From: RBG-16-66-20 sp036560705
Lineage (GTDB): Bacteria; Pseudomonadota; Gammaproteobacteria; Burkholderiales; SG8-39
Direction of reading: 5' to 3'
Assembly (NCBI GenBank): GCA_036560705.1
Contig: DATBQR010000077.1
Location: forward strand, 1-64,000
DNA length: 64,000 bases
Position 1 is the first letter of the stretch. Each line of letters opens with the position of its first letter. Positions 1-8,721 of the stretch are shown in pieces. Below the pieces are notes generated by a model that had not been told where the DNA came from, did not search any database, and was given only the letters and a program-made list of their open reading frames with translations. The position numbers and the translations under genes were made by a program.

Positions 1-663
1 AGCGAACTGCACGGCCGCACGCCGCACCAGGTGCAGTACATCGAGAGCATTCTCGCGCACGACATCACGCTGGGCATCGGCCCGGCCGGCACCGGCAAGA
101 CCTACCTGGCGGTCGCCTGCGCGGTGGACGCGCTCGAACGGGACCAGGTGAAGCGCATCGTGCTGGTGCGGCCCGCGGTCGAGGCCGGCGAGCGGCTCGG
201 TTTTCTTCCCGGCGACCTCGCGCAGAAGGTCGACCCCTACCTGCGGCCGCTGTACGACGCGCTCTACGACCTGGCCGGCTTCGACAAGACGGCCAAGCTG
301 CTCGAGCGCGGCACCATCGAACTGGCGCCGCTCGCCTACATGCGCGGGCGCACGCTGAACCACGCGTTCGTCATCCTGGACGAGGCGCAGAACACCACGC
401 CCGAGCAGATGAAGATGTTCCTCACGCGCATCGGTTTCGGCGCCAAGGCGGTAGTCACCGGCGACGTCACACAGATCGACCTCGCCCGCGGGGCAAAAAG
501 CGGCTTGATCGAGGCGCGCCGCATCCTCGCTGGCGTGCGCGGCATCGCCTTCACCGACTTCACCGCCGCCGACGTCGTGCGCCACCCGCTCGTGGCGCGG
601 ATCATCGATGCGTATGAGCAAGATGCGGAAAAAGACGCCGAAAAAACGCCGCCCCCGAGGTAG
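1..663 (+). CDS. phoH: PhoH-like ATPase, 5' partial
   Basis: This is the C-terminal part of a PhoH/YbeZ-type P-loop ATPase. The reading frame is open from base 1 and no start is visible, so the gene begins upstream of the window. A GTG at 31 is in frame but lies inside conserved sequence and is not the start. Walker A (GPAGTGKT) and Walker B (VILDEAQN) are clear. Proteins of this family are linked to phosphate starvation and to RNA metabolism together with YbeY. YbeY, CorC and Lnt follow in the same direction, the usual proteobacterial ybeZ-ybeY-ybeX-lnt block. The Lys- and Pro-rich C-terminal tail is not conserved. Confidence 0.93.
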   Translation, partial: SELHGRTPHQVQYIESILAHDITLGIGPAGTGKTYLAVACAVDALERDQVKRIVLVRPAVEAGERLGFLPGDLAQKVDPYLRPLYDALYDLAGFDKTAKLLERGTIELAPLAYMRGRTLNHAFVILDEAQNTTPEQMKMFLTRIGFGAKAVVTGDVTQIDLARGAKSGLIEARRILAGVRGIAFTDFTAADVVRHPLVARIIDAYEQDAEKDAEKTPPPR

Positions 664-664
664 C

Positions 665-1084
665 GTGACGGTGCAGCGCGCGGGCTCCGGCGCACCCCCG
701 GCTGACCTGCTCAGGCGATTCGCGCTCGCGGCCGCGCCCGCTCGCGCGGCAGTCACCTTGCGCATCGCGGGCGCCGCGGAAGGAAAAAGATTGAACGGGA
801 AATTCAGGGGAAAGAACTACGCCACCAATGTCCTCTCCTTTCCCTATGGGCGCGGCAGCGGCGACGTCGTGCTGTGCCACCCCGTCATTGCCAGAGAGGC
901 ACGCGAGCAGGGAAAGACGCTGCGCGCGCATTACGCGCATCTCGTGGTGCACGGCATCCTGCACCTGCACGGCCACGACCACATGAGCAGGAGCGATGCG
1001 GCACGCATGGAGCGCGCGGAGATCCGCATCCTGCGGCGGCTCGGCTTCGGCGATCCGTACGCCGCCGACGCCCCTGTAAAATAG
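665..1084 (+). CDS. ybeY: Endoribonuclease YbeY (16S rRNA maturation)
   Basis: YbeY is a zinc-dependent RNase for 16S rRNA 3' maturation and ribosome quality control. The metal site is visible near the C-terminus as HGILHLHGHDH, which fits the family's three-histidine motif, followed by a family-like end (ILRRLGFGDPY). The start is uncertain. GTG at 665 follows a GAGGT ribosome-binding site, lies 2 bases after the phoH stop and matches the family N-terminus, giving 139 residues. ATGs at 608, 614 or 623 would add a very basic Lys/Arg leader overlapping phoH. It is probably cotranscribed with phoH and corC. Confidence 0.92.
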   Translation: MTVQRAGSGAPPADLLRRFALAAAPARAAVTLRIAGAAEGKRLNGKFRGKNYATNVLSFPYGRGSGDVVLCHPVIAREAREQGKTLRAHYAHLVVHGILHLHGHDHMSRSDAARMERAEIRILRRLGFGDPYAADAPVK

Positions 1085-1099
1085 GCGCTCCAGCCTGCA

Positions 1100-1924
1100 A
1101 TGACCGATCCCGCCCGACCCAGCCTGCTAGAGCGCCTCTCCGCGCTGATCCTGCGCGAACCCGCCGACCGGGTCAGCCTGGTGCAGCTGCTGCGCTCGGC
1201 CTACCAGCGCAACCTGCTCGATGCGGACGCCCTGTCGATCGCCGAGGGCGCGCTCGCCGTCTCGGAGATGCAGGTGCGCGACATCATGATCCCGCGCGCG
1301 CAGATGGACGTGATCGACATCAACGAGGCGGTGGACAAGTTTATGCCGCAGGTGATCGGTTCGGCGCACTCCCGCTTTCCGGTGATCGGCCAGAACCGCG
1401 ACGACGTGATCGGCGTGCTGCTCGCCAAGGACCTGCTGCGGCATTACGCCGGCGAGGAACAGTTCAACGTGCGCGAGATGCTCAGGCCCGCCATCTTCGT
1501 GCCCGAATCCAAGCGCCTGAACGTGCTGCTGCGCGAATTCCGCGCGAGCCGCAACCACATGGCGATCGTGGTCGACGAGTACGGCGGCGTCGCCGGCCTG
1601 GTGACCATCGAGGACGTGCTCGAGCAGATCGTCGGCGACATCGAGGACGAATACGATTTCGACGAAGCGAGCGACAATATCCTGCCCGAGCCGGGCGGGC
1701 GCTTCCGCGTCAAGGCGCTCACCCAGATCGCCGATTTCAACGCCGCCTTCGGCACCGACTTCTCGGACGAGGAGCACGATACTGTGGCTGGGCTGGTCAT
1801 CGCGCACCTCGGGCGCCTGCCCAGGCGCGGCGAATCGCTCGCCATCGCCGGACTCAAGTTCCAGGTGCTGCGCGCCGACAGCCGGCGGGTCTATACGCTG
1901 ATCGTGGAAAAACCCCGGGCGTGA
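1100..1924 (+). CDS. corC: CorC/YbeX-family CBS domain protein (Mg/Co homeostasis)
   Basis: This 274-residue protein has the CorC layout: a short N-terminus, two CBS domains (roughly residues 60-185, containing MIPRAQMDVID and VVDEYGGVAGLVTIEDVLE), then a CorC/HlyC domain (about 200-272). CorC proteins take part in magnesium and cobalt efflux, and in E. coli ybeX is tied to ribosome function through its neighbours. No membrane segment is present, so it is the soluble short form. The stop overlaps the GTG start of lnt by four bases (GTGA). A TAAAAT hexamer ends 17 bases before the ATG and may be a promoter inside the operon. Confidence 0.9.
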   Translation: MTDPARPSLLERLSALILREPADRVSLVQLLRSAYQRNLLDADALSIAEGALAVSEMQVRDIMIPRAQMDVIDINEAVDKFMPQVIGSAHSRFPVIGQNRDDVIGVLLAKDLLRHYAGEEQFNVREMLRPAIFVPESKRLNVLLREFRASRNHMAIVVDEYGGVAGLVTIEDVLEQIVGDIEDEYDFDEASDNILPEPGGRFRVKALTQIADFNAAFGTDFSDEEHDTVAGLVIAHLGRLPRRGESLAIAGLKFQVLRADSRRVYTLIVEKPRA

Positions 1925-3396
1925 AGGGATTGCCGTCCGTTGTCGCGTTGCTTGCCGGCGCGACGGCGGTGCTGGGCTTCGCGCCGTTCAACCACTTCCC
2001 GGCGGCGCTGGGGGCGCTGGCGATCCTGATCCACCTGTGGATCGACGCACCCACGCCGCGCGCCGCCTGCAAGGTCGGCTTCTGCTTCGGCCTCGGCCTG
2101 TACGGCGCCGGCGCGTCCTGGGTCTATGTCAGCCTGCACCGCTTCGGCGCCATGCCGCTGCCGCTCGCCGCGGCGGCGACGCTGGGCTGGTGCGCCTTCC
2201 TCGCGCTCTTTCCCGCGCTCGCCGGCTGGCTGCAGGCGCGCGTCGCCCGCGACAGCGCCGCGCCCGTCGCGCTGCGCGCGGTGCTGCTGATCCCCGCGGC
2301 GTGGACGCTGGTCGAGTGGACGCTCAGCTGGTTCCTCACCGGGTTCCCCTGGCTCGCGTTCGGCTACACGGCGATCGACGACGTGCTCTCGGGTTTCGCG
2401 CCGGTGGGCGGCGTGTACGCCGTCACGCTGGCGATGGCCGTGGCGGCGGGCCTGGTCTGGTGCGCCGCGCTCGGCCATGCGCGCTGGGTTGCCGCCGGCG
2501 CGCTCGCGCTGCTGCTCGCCTGCGGCTACGGGCTGCGCGCCAAGGCCTGGACCACGCCCGTGGGCACGCCGCTTCGCGTGGCCCTCCTGCAGGGCAACGT
2601 GCCGCAGGAAATGAAATTCGACCCGGAGCGCTACCAACGCACCCTGGATATCTACGCGCGGCTCGCGGAGGAGAGCCAGGCGAGTCTGATCGTGCTGCCC
2701 GAAACGGCGGTACCCCGATTCCTGGACCAGGTGGAACCGGCCTTTCTCGAACGCATGAAGGCCGCAGCCGTGCGCAACAAGGGCGACCTGCTGCTCGGTG
2801 TTCCGGTGCGCACGGGGCCTGGAACCTACCTGAACAGCGCCATCAGCCTGGGCGTCTCGCCCGCGGCCAGGTACGACAAGGCGCACCTCGTACCCTTCGG
2901 CGAGTTCGTGCCGCCCGGCTTCGGCTGGATCGTCAGCATGCTTGCCATCCCGCTCGCGGATTTCTCGCGCGGCCCCGCGAACCAGCGGCCGATGGCGATT
3001 GCCGGCCAGCGCGTGGCGGTGAACATCTGCTACGAGGATGCCTACGGCGCCGAGATCATCCGCCAGCTGCCCGAGGCGACGCTGCTGGTCAACATCTCCA
3101 ACGTCGCTTGGTTCGGCGATTCGATCGCGCCAGCCCAGCACCTGCAGATCGCCCGCATGCGCGCGCTGGAGACCGGCCGCGTGTACCTCACCGCAGCCAA
3201 TACCGGCATCACCGCTGCGATCGCGCCCGACGCGTCGGTGCGCCTGCAGATGCTGCAGTTCACCCGCGGCAAGAGCGAGGTATTCGCCGCCGGCTACAGC
3301 GGCGCCACGCCCTACGTGCGCTTCGGCGACTGGCCCGCGGTCCTGCTCGCGCTGCTGATGCTGGCGTTCGTCGCACTGCGCGGGCGCAGCCGGTAA
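1921..3396 (+). CDS. lnt: Apolipoprotein N-acyltransferase
   Basis: Lnt transfers the third acyl chain to the N-terminal cysteine of lipoproteins in the inner membrane, the last step before Lol sorting. The N-terminal half carries about six hydrophobic segments. The C-terminal nitrilase-like domain has the catalytic triad Glu261 (VLPETAVP), Lys320 (YDKAHLVPFGE) and Cys370 (NICYEDAYG). The GTG start at 1921 overlaps the corC stop, and the 491-residue product is near the family's usual 500-510. The frame stays open upstream through ybeY and corC, but that stretch is a high-GC shadow. The stop TAA forms part of a TAAAAT motif before glyQ. Confidence 0.95.
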   Translation: MKGLPSVVALLAGATAVLGFAPFNHFPAALGALAILIHLWIDAPTPRAACKVGFCFGLGLYGAGASWVYVSLHRFGAMPLPLAAAATLGWCAFLALFPALAGWLQARVARDSAAPVALRAVLLIPAAWTLVEWTLSWFLTGFPWLAFGYTAIDDVLSGFAPVGGVYAVTLAMAVAAGLVWCAALGHARWVAAGALALLLACGYGLRAKAWTTPVGTPLRVALLQGNVPQEMKFDPERYQRTLDIYARLAEESQASLIVLPETAVPRFLDQVEPAFLERMKAAAVRNKGDLLLGVPVRTGPGTYLNSAISLGVSPAARYDKAHLVPFGEFVPPGFGWIVSMLAIPLADFSRGPANQRPMAIAGQRVAVNICYEDAYGAEIIRQLPEATLLVNISNVAWFGDSIAPAQHLQIARMRALETGRVYLTAANTGITAAIAPDASVRLQMLQFTRGKSEVFAAGYSGATPYVRFGDWPAVLLALLMLAFVALRGRSR

Positions 3397-3399
3397 AAT
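3394..3399 (+). promoter_or_regulatory. Putative -10 element (TAAAAT) for glyQ-glyS
   Basis: TAAAAT overlaps the lnt stop codon and ends 10 bases before the glyQ ATG. If used as a -10 box, transcription would start about 3-4 bases before the start codon. No good -35 hexamer is seen at the right distance. It resembles hexamers before corC, amgK, dusB, hemA and dacB in this window. Confidence 0.3.
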
Positions 3400-3409
3400 T
3401 CGCCGGCGC

Positions 3410-4285
3410 ATGCTCACCTTCCAGCAACTCATCCTCCGGCTAAACGATTTCTGGGACAAGCGCGGCTGCGTGCTGCTGCAGCCCTACGACATGGAAATGG
3501 GCGCGGGCACCTTCCACACCGCGACCTTCCTGCGCGCCATAGGCCCGGAACCCTGGAAAGCCGCCTATGTGCAGCCCTCGCGCCGCCCCAAGGATGGCCG
3601 CTACGGCGACAACCCGAACCGCCTGCAGCATTTCTACCAGTACCAGGTATCGCTGAAGCCTTCGCCCGCGGACATCCAGGACGTCTATCTGGAATCACTG
3701 GTCGCGCTCGACATCAATCCTCAGGAGCACGACATCCGTTTCGTCGAAGACAACTGGGAGTCGCCGACGCTGGGCGCCTGGGGCCTGGGCTGGGAAGTCT
3801 GGCTGGACGGGATGGAAATCACCCAGTTCACCTATTTCCAGGAAGTTGGCTCACTCCCCTGCAAACCGGTGCTCGGCGAAATCACCTACGGCCTCGAGCG
3901 CCTCGCCATGTACCTGCAGGGCAAGGAGTCGATCTACGACCTGGTCTGGACGCCCGGCGTGACCTACGGCGACGTCTATCACCAGAACGAAGTCGAACAG
4001 TCGCGCTACAACTTCGAGTTGTCGAATGTCGATCTTCTTTTTGATTTGTTTAAAAACTTTGAACAAGAGGCAAAAAGACTCATTGAGGCGCAATGCGTGC
4101 TCCCCGCCTACGAAATGGTCCTCAGGAGCTCGCATACCTTCAACCTGCTCGATGCGCGCGGCGCCATCTCGGTGACTGAACGCGCCGCCTACATCGGCCG
4201 CGTCCGCACCCTCGCCCGCGCCGTGGCCCAGGCCTACTACGAATCGCGCGAGCGGCTCGGCTTCCCGATGGTCAAGGCGAAGTAG
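3410..4285 (+). CDS. glyQ: Glycyl-tRNA synthetase alpha subunit
   Basis: This is the catalytic alpha chain of the bacterial alpha2-beta2 glycyl-tRNA synthetase, which charges tRNA-Gly with glycine. The 291-residue sequence is full length and typical throughout. It starts with LTFQQLILRLNDFWDKRGC and contains the class II features GAGTFHTATFLRA and the aminoacylation segment with EITYGLERLAMYLQ. The stop directly abuts the glyS start, so alpha and beta subunits are made in a coupled fashion. A stretch around 4028-4085 is noticeably AT-richer than its surroundings but encodes ordinary family sequence (LSNVDLLFDLFKNFEQEAKR). Confidence 0.98.
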   Translation: MLTFQQLILRLNDFWDKRGCVLLQPYDMEMGAGTFHTATFLRAIGPEPWKAAYVQPSRRPKDGRYGDNPNRLQHFYQYQVSLKPSPADIQDVYLESLVALDINPQEHDIRFVEDNWESPTLGAWGLGWEVWLDGMEITQFTYFQEVGSLPCKPVLGEITYGLERLAMYLQGKESIYDLVWTPGVTYGDVYHQNEVEQSRYNFELSNVDLLFDLFKNFEQEAKRLIEAQCVLPAYEMVLRSSHTFNLLDARGAISVTERAAYIGRVRTLARAVAQAYYESRERLGFPMVKAK

Positions 4286-6319
4286 ATGGAAGCCACGCTG
4301 CTCGTCGAACTGCTCACCGAGGAACTGCCGCCCAAGTCGCTCAAAAACCTGAGTGAAGTTTTTGCGTCGGCGCTGTCCGCCGATTTGCAGAAGGACGGCT
4401 TCCTTGCCGGCGGTGCCGAGACCGGCGTGTTTGCCACGCCTCGCCGTCTGGCCGTTCTTCTGGCTGGCGTGAAAGATCGCTCGCCCGACACCGAACGCAA
4501 TGTGCAAGGCCCTCCGGTAACAGCCGCGGCTCCGGCCATCGCGGGATTCGCGAAAAAGAACGGCATCGCGGTCGAAGCGCTGAAGAAACAGCAGGGACCC
4601 AAGGGCGAGATCTACGTCGCCCATGTATCCATGAAAGGACAGGCGCTGGACAGCGTTCTTGCCAGCAAGGTGGAAGCGGCGCTGAAGGCGCTGCCGATTC
4701 CGAAAGTCATGCGCTGGGGCGCGGGCGAGGCGCAATTCGTGCGGCCGGTGCACGGGCTGGTGATGCTGCATGGCGCGAAGGTCGCCGCCGGTGAAGTGCT
4801 AGGACTCAAATCGGGCAACAAGACCCGTGGTCACCGGTTCATGGATAAGGGCGAAATCGTCCTCGCCAATGCCGATGAGTATGAGCAGCGTCTGCTCGAA
4901 GGCAGCGTTGTTGCCTCGTTCGGGAAGAGGAAGTCCGAGATCGAAAAGCAACTGCAAGCAAAGGCGAAAGAGCAGAAGGGTTCGCTCGGCGAATACCAAG
5001 ACCTGCTCGACGAGGTCACGGCTCTAGTCGAACACCCGACCGTCTACACGGGCGAGTTCGACAAGACTTTCCTGGAAGTGCCGCAGGAGTGCCTGATCCT
5101 CACCATGCAGCAGCACCAGAGGTACTTCCCTCTGTTCGACACCGCCGGCAAGTTGCTGCCGAAATTCCTCATCGTGTCGAACATGAAAGTCGCCGATCCC
5201 CGCTACATCATCGGCGGCAACCAGCGCGTGGTGCGGCCGAGGTTGGAGGATGCACGCTTCTTCTACAACCAGGACCGCAAGCAGCGGCTGGAGGAGCGCA
5301 TTCCGCTGCTCGCCAAGGTCGTCTACCACAACAAGCTCGGCAGCCAGCTCGACCGCGTGCAGCGCATCAAGCTGCTCGCCGGGAAAATTGCGCGCATATT
5401 GAATGCCGACGCAGCGCAAGCGGAGCGCGCCGCCGAACTCGCCAAGGCGGACCTGCTCACCGACATGGTCGGCGAATTCCCGGAATTGCAGGGCGTCATG
5501 GGACGCTACTACGCCCTGCACGACAAGGAGCCGGCTGCCGTCGCGGAGGCGATCGAGGCGCACTACCGGCCGCGCTTCGCCGGCGACAAACTTCCCGAGG
5601 GCCCGATCGCCTGCGCGGTCGCGCTCGCCGACAAGCTCGACGCCATCGCGGGGCTGTTCAACGTCGGCCAGCAGCCGACCGGCGACAAGGATCCCTTCGG
5701 CCTGCGGCGCGCCGCGCTGGGCGTGGTGCGCATCCTGGTCGAGCGCAAGCTTCCTCTGTCGCTCAAGGACCTGATCCATGCCGCATTCGAACCTTTCGCC
5801 GAGAAGCCGCACACGCAGCTGCGCGATTTCCTCTTCGACCGTTTCGGCAGCTACCTGAAGGAGCTGGGCTACTCCACGCTGCAAGTGGAGGCGGTACTGA
5901 GCAAGATGCCGGTCAACCTCGGCGTGGTGCCGCTGCAGCTGGAAGCGGTAAAGGTCTTCCAGGCCCTGCCGGAAGCCGAAAGCCTCGCGGCCGCCAACAA
6001 GCGCGTCGCCAACATCCTCAAGCAGGCCGAAGCGAAGGGCGAGGTTTTCAAGGCCGGCGAACTCAAGGAACCGGAAGAACTCGCCTTGCATGAAGCGATC
6101 GGCAAGGCCAGTGCGGCCGCGAAATCCCTCTACGAGAAAGGCGACTACACCGGCTACCTGAAGAGCTTCGCCGTCCTCAAGGCGCCGGTCGACACGTTCT
6201 TCGACAAGGTCATGGTCATGGTCGAGGACAAGGCGCTGCGCAGCAGCCGCCTGGCGCTGCTGCGCGACCTGCGCGAATCGATGAACCGCATCGCCGACCT
6301 CTCTAAGCTGGCGGCATGA
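4286..6319 (+). CDS. glyS: Glycyl-tRNA synthetase beta subunit
   Basis: This is the 677-residue beta chain, needed for tRNA recognition by the tetrameric glycyl-tRNA synthetase. The N-terminal LLVELLTEELPPKSL and the central QHQRYFPLFD are family hallmarks. So are VRPRLEDARFFYNQD and the HD-like segment containing DLLTDMVGEFPELQGVMGRYYA, and the C-terminus is an anticodon-binding-like helical region. It follows glyQ without a gap and its stop overlaps the gmhB ATG (ATGA). Length and conservation suggest an intact gene. Confidence 0.98.
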   Translation: MEATLLVELLTEELPPKSLKNLSEVFASALSADLQKDGFLAGGAETGVFATPRRLAVLLAGVKDRSPDTERNVQGPPVTAAAPAIAGFAKKNGIAVEALKKQQGPKGEIYVAHVSMKGQALDSVLASKVEAALKALPIPKVMRWGAGEAQFVRPVHGLVMLHGAKVAAGEVLGLKSGNKTRGHRFMDKGEIVLANADEYEQRLLEGSVVASFGKRKSEIEKQLQAKAKEQKGSLGEYQDLLDEVTALVEHPTVYTGEFDKTFLEVPQECLILTMQQHQRYFPLFDTAGKLLPKFLIVSNMKVADPRYIIGGNQRVVRPRLEDARFFYNQDRKQRLEERIPLLAKVVYHNKLGSQLDRVQRIKLLAGKIARILNADAAQAERAAELAKADLLTDMVGEFPELQGVMGRYYALHDKEPAAVAEAIEAHYRPRFAGDKLPEGPIACAVALADKLDAIAGLFNVGQQPTGDKDPFGLRRAALGVVRILVERKLPLSLKDLIHAAFEPFAEKPHTQLRDFLFDRFGSYLKELGYSTLQVEAVLSKMPVNLGVVPLQLEAVKVFQALPEAESLAAANKRVANILKQAEAKGEVFKAGELKEPEELALHEAIGKASAAAKSLYEKGDYTGYLKSFAVLKAPVDTFFDKVMVMVEDKALRSSRLALLRDLRESMNRIADLSKLAA

Positions 6320-6849
6320 AGCTCGTCATCCTCGACCGCGACGGCACCATCAACCAGGACAGCGACCAGTACATCAAGTCGCCGCTGGAGTGGAAGCCGA
6401 TCCCGGGCAGCCTGGAGGCGATCGCGCGGCTGACGCAGGGCGGCTGGCGCTGCGTGGTGGCGACCAACCAGTCGGGCATCGCGCGCGGGCTGTTCGACAT
6501 GGCGACGCTGAACGCGATCCACGCGGAAATGCACCGCGCGGTCGGCCAGGCGGGCGGGCGGATCGACGCCATCTTCTTCTGCCCGCACGCGGCCGACTCG
6601 AACTGCGAGTGCCGCAAGCCCAAGCCGGGCCTGCTGCGGGAGATCGGCGCGCGCTTCGATACGGAACTGCAAGGCGTGCCGATGATCGGCGATTCGCTGC
6701 GCGACGTGGAGGCCGCCGCCGCGGTCGGCGCCAAGCCCTACCTGGTGCTCACCGGCAAGGGGAAAAAGACGCGCGACGCCGGCGGGCTGCCGAAGCAGAC
6801 GGAGATTTTCGCCGATCTCGCCGCCATCGCCGCGCGGCTCGCGCCGTAA
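6316..6849 (+). CDS. gmhB: D-glycero-D-manno-heptose-1,7-bisphosphate 7-phosphatase
   Basis: GmhB removes the 7-phosphate from heptose bisphosphate on the way to ADP-heptose for lipopolysaccharide inner core. The HAD signature DRDGT has the nucleophile Asp7 and Asp9. The zinc-binding segment CPHAADSNCECRKPKPG and the later MIGDSLRDVEAA motif complete the GmhB subtype. Length is 177 residues. It overlaps glyS by four bases, and the PlsC gene follows after 7 bases, placing it in a cell-envelope part of the operon. It could be a related histidinol-phosphatase-type HAD enzyme, but the Cys cluster favours GmhB. Confidence 0.92.
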   Translation: MKLVILDRDGTINQDSDQYIKSPLEWKPIPGSLEAIARLTQGGWRCVVATNQSGIARGLFDMATLNAIHAEMHRAVGQAGGRIDAIFFCPHAADSNCECRKPKPGLLREIGARFDTELQGVPMIGDSLRDVEAAAAVGAKPYLVLTGKGKKTRDAGGLPKQTEIFADLAAIAARLAP

Positions 6850-6856
6850 CACCGCA

Positions 6857-7564
6857 GTGATTCTCCTGCGCTCGACGCTCTTCTGGCTCGCGCTGCTGAT
6901 ACTCACTCCGCCCTACGCCCTCCTTGCCCTCGCCAGCGTGCCGCTGCCGCGCATGGCGCGCTACCGCGTCATCTCGGGCTGGTCGCGGATGATGCTGCAC
7001 CTGCTGCGCGGCCTGTGCGGCATCCGCTGGAGCGTCGAAGGGCGCGAACACCTGCCGCGCGTGCCGTCGGTGATCCTCTCCAAGCACCAGTCGGCCTGGG
7101 AGACGCTCGCCTTCCAGGAAATCTTTCCCCCGCAGGTGCACGTGCTCAAGCGCGAGCTGCTGTGGATCCCGTTCTTCGGCTGGGGTCTGGCGTTGATGAG
7201 CCCGATCGCCATCAACCGCGGCCGCGGCCTGGCGGCGCTGCGGCAGATGGCGCGCCGCGGCAAGGAGCGGCTGGAACAGGGTTTCTGGGTGGTGGTGTTT
7301 CCGGAGGGCACGCGCGTCGCGCCCGGCAAGACGCGCAGGTACCAGCAGGGCGGCGCCTGGCTCGCCGCGCACGCCGGTGCGGCGGTCGTGCCGGTGGCGC
7401 ACAATGCGGGGCGGGTCTGGCCGCGCAACTCCTTCCTCAAGTACCCGGGCGAGGTGAAGGTGCGCATCGGGCCGCCGATCGACAGCACGGGGCGCGATCC
7501 GGAGACGATCAACGCGATGGCGGAAAAGTGGATCGAGACGCAGCAAAAGACGCTGGACAACTAG
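6857..7564 (+). CDS. plsC: 1-acyl-sn-glycerol-3-phosphate acyltransferase
   Basis: PlsC acylates lysophosphatidic acid to phosphatidic acid at the inner membrane. The 235-residue protein has an N-terminal hydrophobic segment (about residues 5-30), the acyltransferase box KHQSAWE (His77 to Glu82) and FPEGTR at 148-153. The canonical motif is HX4D; here the acidic position is Glu. I infer that this is a conservative variant rather than inactivation. The start is GTG at 6857, seven bases after gmhB. The neighbouring lipopolysaccharide and tRNA synthetase genes match the usual betaproteobacterial arrangement. Confidence 0.93.
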   Translation: MILLRSTLFWLALLILTPPYALLALASVPLPRMARYRVISGWSRMMLHLLRGLCGIRWSVEGREHLPRVPSVILSKHQSAWETLAFQEIFPPQVHVLKRELLWIPFFGWGLALMSPIAINRGRGLAALRQMARRGKERLEQGFWVVVFPEGTRVAPGKTRRYQQGGAWLAAHAGAAVVPVAHNAGRVWPRNSFLKYPGEVKVRIGPPIDSTGRDPETINAMAEKWIETQQKTLDN

Positions 7565-8319
7565 CGGCGTCAGGACAGCTAGCGCTGTTCGACGAACCGG
7601 CGCCGGCCGGTGCGGCGCCGCTGCGCCACGTGCTGCTCGCCGGGCAGCCGGTCGAATTCCGCTTCGAGCGCCGGCACCGGCGCACCATCGGCATCAGGAT
7701 CAACGAGCATGGGCTGTCGGTCGCGGCGCCCATGCGCGCGCCCTGGCGCGAGATCGAGGGCTTCCTGCACGAGAAGTCGCGCTGGATCCTCGACAAGCTG
7801 GCGGCGCGCGCCGCCGCGGGCAAGCCGCTGGTGATTTTCGGCGAGAGCGGCGAGTCCCTGCCCTTTTTCGGGCGCGAAGTCGTTCTCACCGTTGCGCAAG
7901 GACGGCGCGCCACAGCGCTGAAAGACACTGAGTTGCACCTGAGCCATCCACAGCCGCATCGCCGCGGCGCAGTACGCAAGCAACTGCTGGGCTGGCTGAA
8001 GGCCCGGGCGCTGGACATGCTGGCGCCGCGCGTGGCGCACTACGCAGCGCGCGTCAGCCTGCCGCCGCCGCCGCTCAAGCTCTCCAATGCCCGCACCCAG
8101 TGGGGCGTGTGCATGTCCAGCGGCCGCATCCGGCTATCCTGGCGGCTGGTGCACCTCGACCCCGAACTGGCGGACTACGTGGTCGCGCACGAGGTCGCGC
8201 ACCTGGTGGAACTGAACCATTCGGAGCGCTTCTGGGCGCTCGTCGAATGGTTGTATCCTCACTGGCGCGAAGCGCGCGAGCGCATCGAACACGACGCCGC
8301 AACCATTCCAAGAATCTGA
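7528..8319 (+). CDS. YgjP/M48-like metal-dependent hydrolase (DUF45)
   Basis: This DUF45/YgjP family protein has a zinc-metallopeptidase motif HEVAH in VVAHEVAHLVELNHSERFW, preceded by TQWGVCMSSGRIRLSWRLV, the family core. An N-terminal QLALFDEP matches the short leader common in relatives. The only standard start codon upstream of that leader is GTG at 7528, which overlaps plsC by 37 bases. GTG at 7630 is the next option and would drop the leader. The natural substrate of this family is not established; the SprT/WSS1 fold suggests peptidase activity. About 263 residues. Confidence 0.85.
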   Translation: MDRDAAKDAGQLAASGQLALFDEPAPAGAAPLRHVLLAGQPVEFRFERRHRRTIGIRINEHGLSVAAPMRAPWREIEGFLHEKSRWILDKLAARAAAGKPLVIFGESGESLPFFGREVVLTVAQGRRATALKDTELHLSHPQPHRRGAVRKQLLGWLKARALDMLAPRVAHYAARVSLPPPPLKLSNARTQWGVCMSSGRIRLSWRLVHLDPELADYVVAHEVAHLVELNHSERFWALVEWLYPHWREARERIEHDAATIPRI

Positions 8320-8327
8320 GGATCGCG

Positions 8328-8717
8328 ATGAGACTACTGCACACCATGCTCCGGGTCGGCAACCTGGAGCGCTCCATCAAGTTCTATACCGAAGTGCTCG
8401 GCATGAAACTGCTGCGCACCACCGACCGCCCCGACCAGAAATATTCGCTCGCCTTCGTCGGCTACGGCGGCGAGGACAAGAACTCGGTGCTGGAACTCAC
8501 CTACAACTACGGCGTCGACAAGTACGACCTGGGCGCCGGCTTCGGCCACATCGCCCTCGAATTTCCCGACGTGGCGAAAGCCTGCGAAGCCGTGCGCAGC
8601 AAGGGCGGCACGGTTACCCGCGAGGCCGGTCCGGTCAAAGGCGGCGCCACCGTCATCGCCTTCGTGCAGGACCCGGACGGCTACAAGATCGAGTTCATCG
8701 AGCGGCGGGGGGCTTAA
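8328..8717 (+). CDS. gloA: Lactoylglutathione lyase (glyoxalase I)
   Basis: GloA isomerises the hemithioacetal of methylglyoxal and glutathione to S-lactoylglutathione. The 129-residue protein shows the vicinal-oxygen-chelate fold with the four metal ligands His5, Glu56, His74 and Glu122. It also has the family sequence RVGNLERSIKFYTEVLGMKLLR. ATG at 8328 follows an AGGA-type ribosome-binding site just after the YgjP stop. A longer frame back to 8100 is only a shadow. Function is assigned with high confidence from motif and length. Confidence 0.97.
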   Translation: MRLLHTMLRVGNLERSIKFYTEVLGMKLLRTTDRPDQKYSLAFVGYGGEDKNSVLELTYNYGVDKYDLGAGFGHIALEFPDVAKACEAVRSKGGTVTREAGPVKGGATVIAFVQDPDGYKIEFIERRGA

Positions 8718-8721
8718 ACCC

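Noticed and set aside
874..1920. Upstream extension of the lnt frame over ybeY and corC.
   Set aside because: The translated part is Arg/Ala-rich with no family match, while ybeY and corC in other frames are clear. The lnt start at 1921 fits the family.
1891..3459. A 522-codon minus-strand frame opposite lnt.
   Set aside because: Composition is Arg/Gln/His-rich with no domain; lnt has its full catalytic triad.
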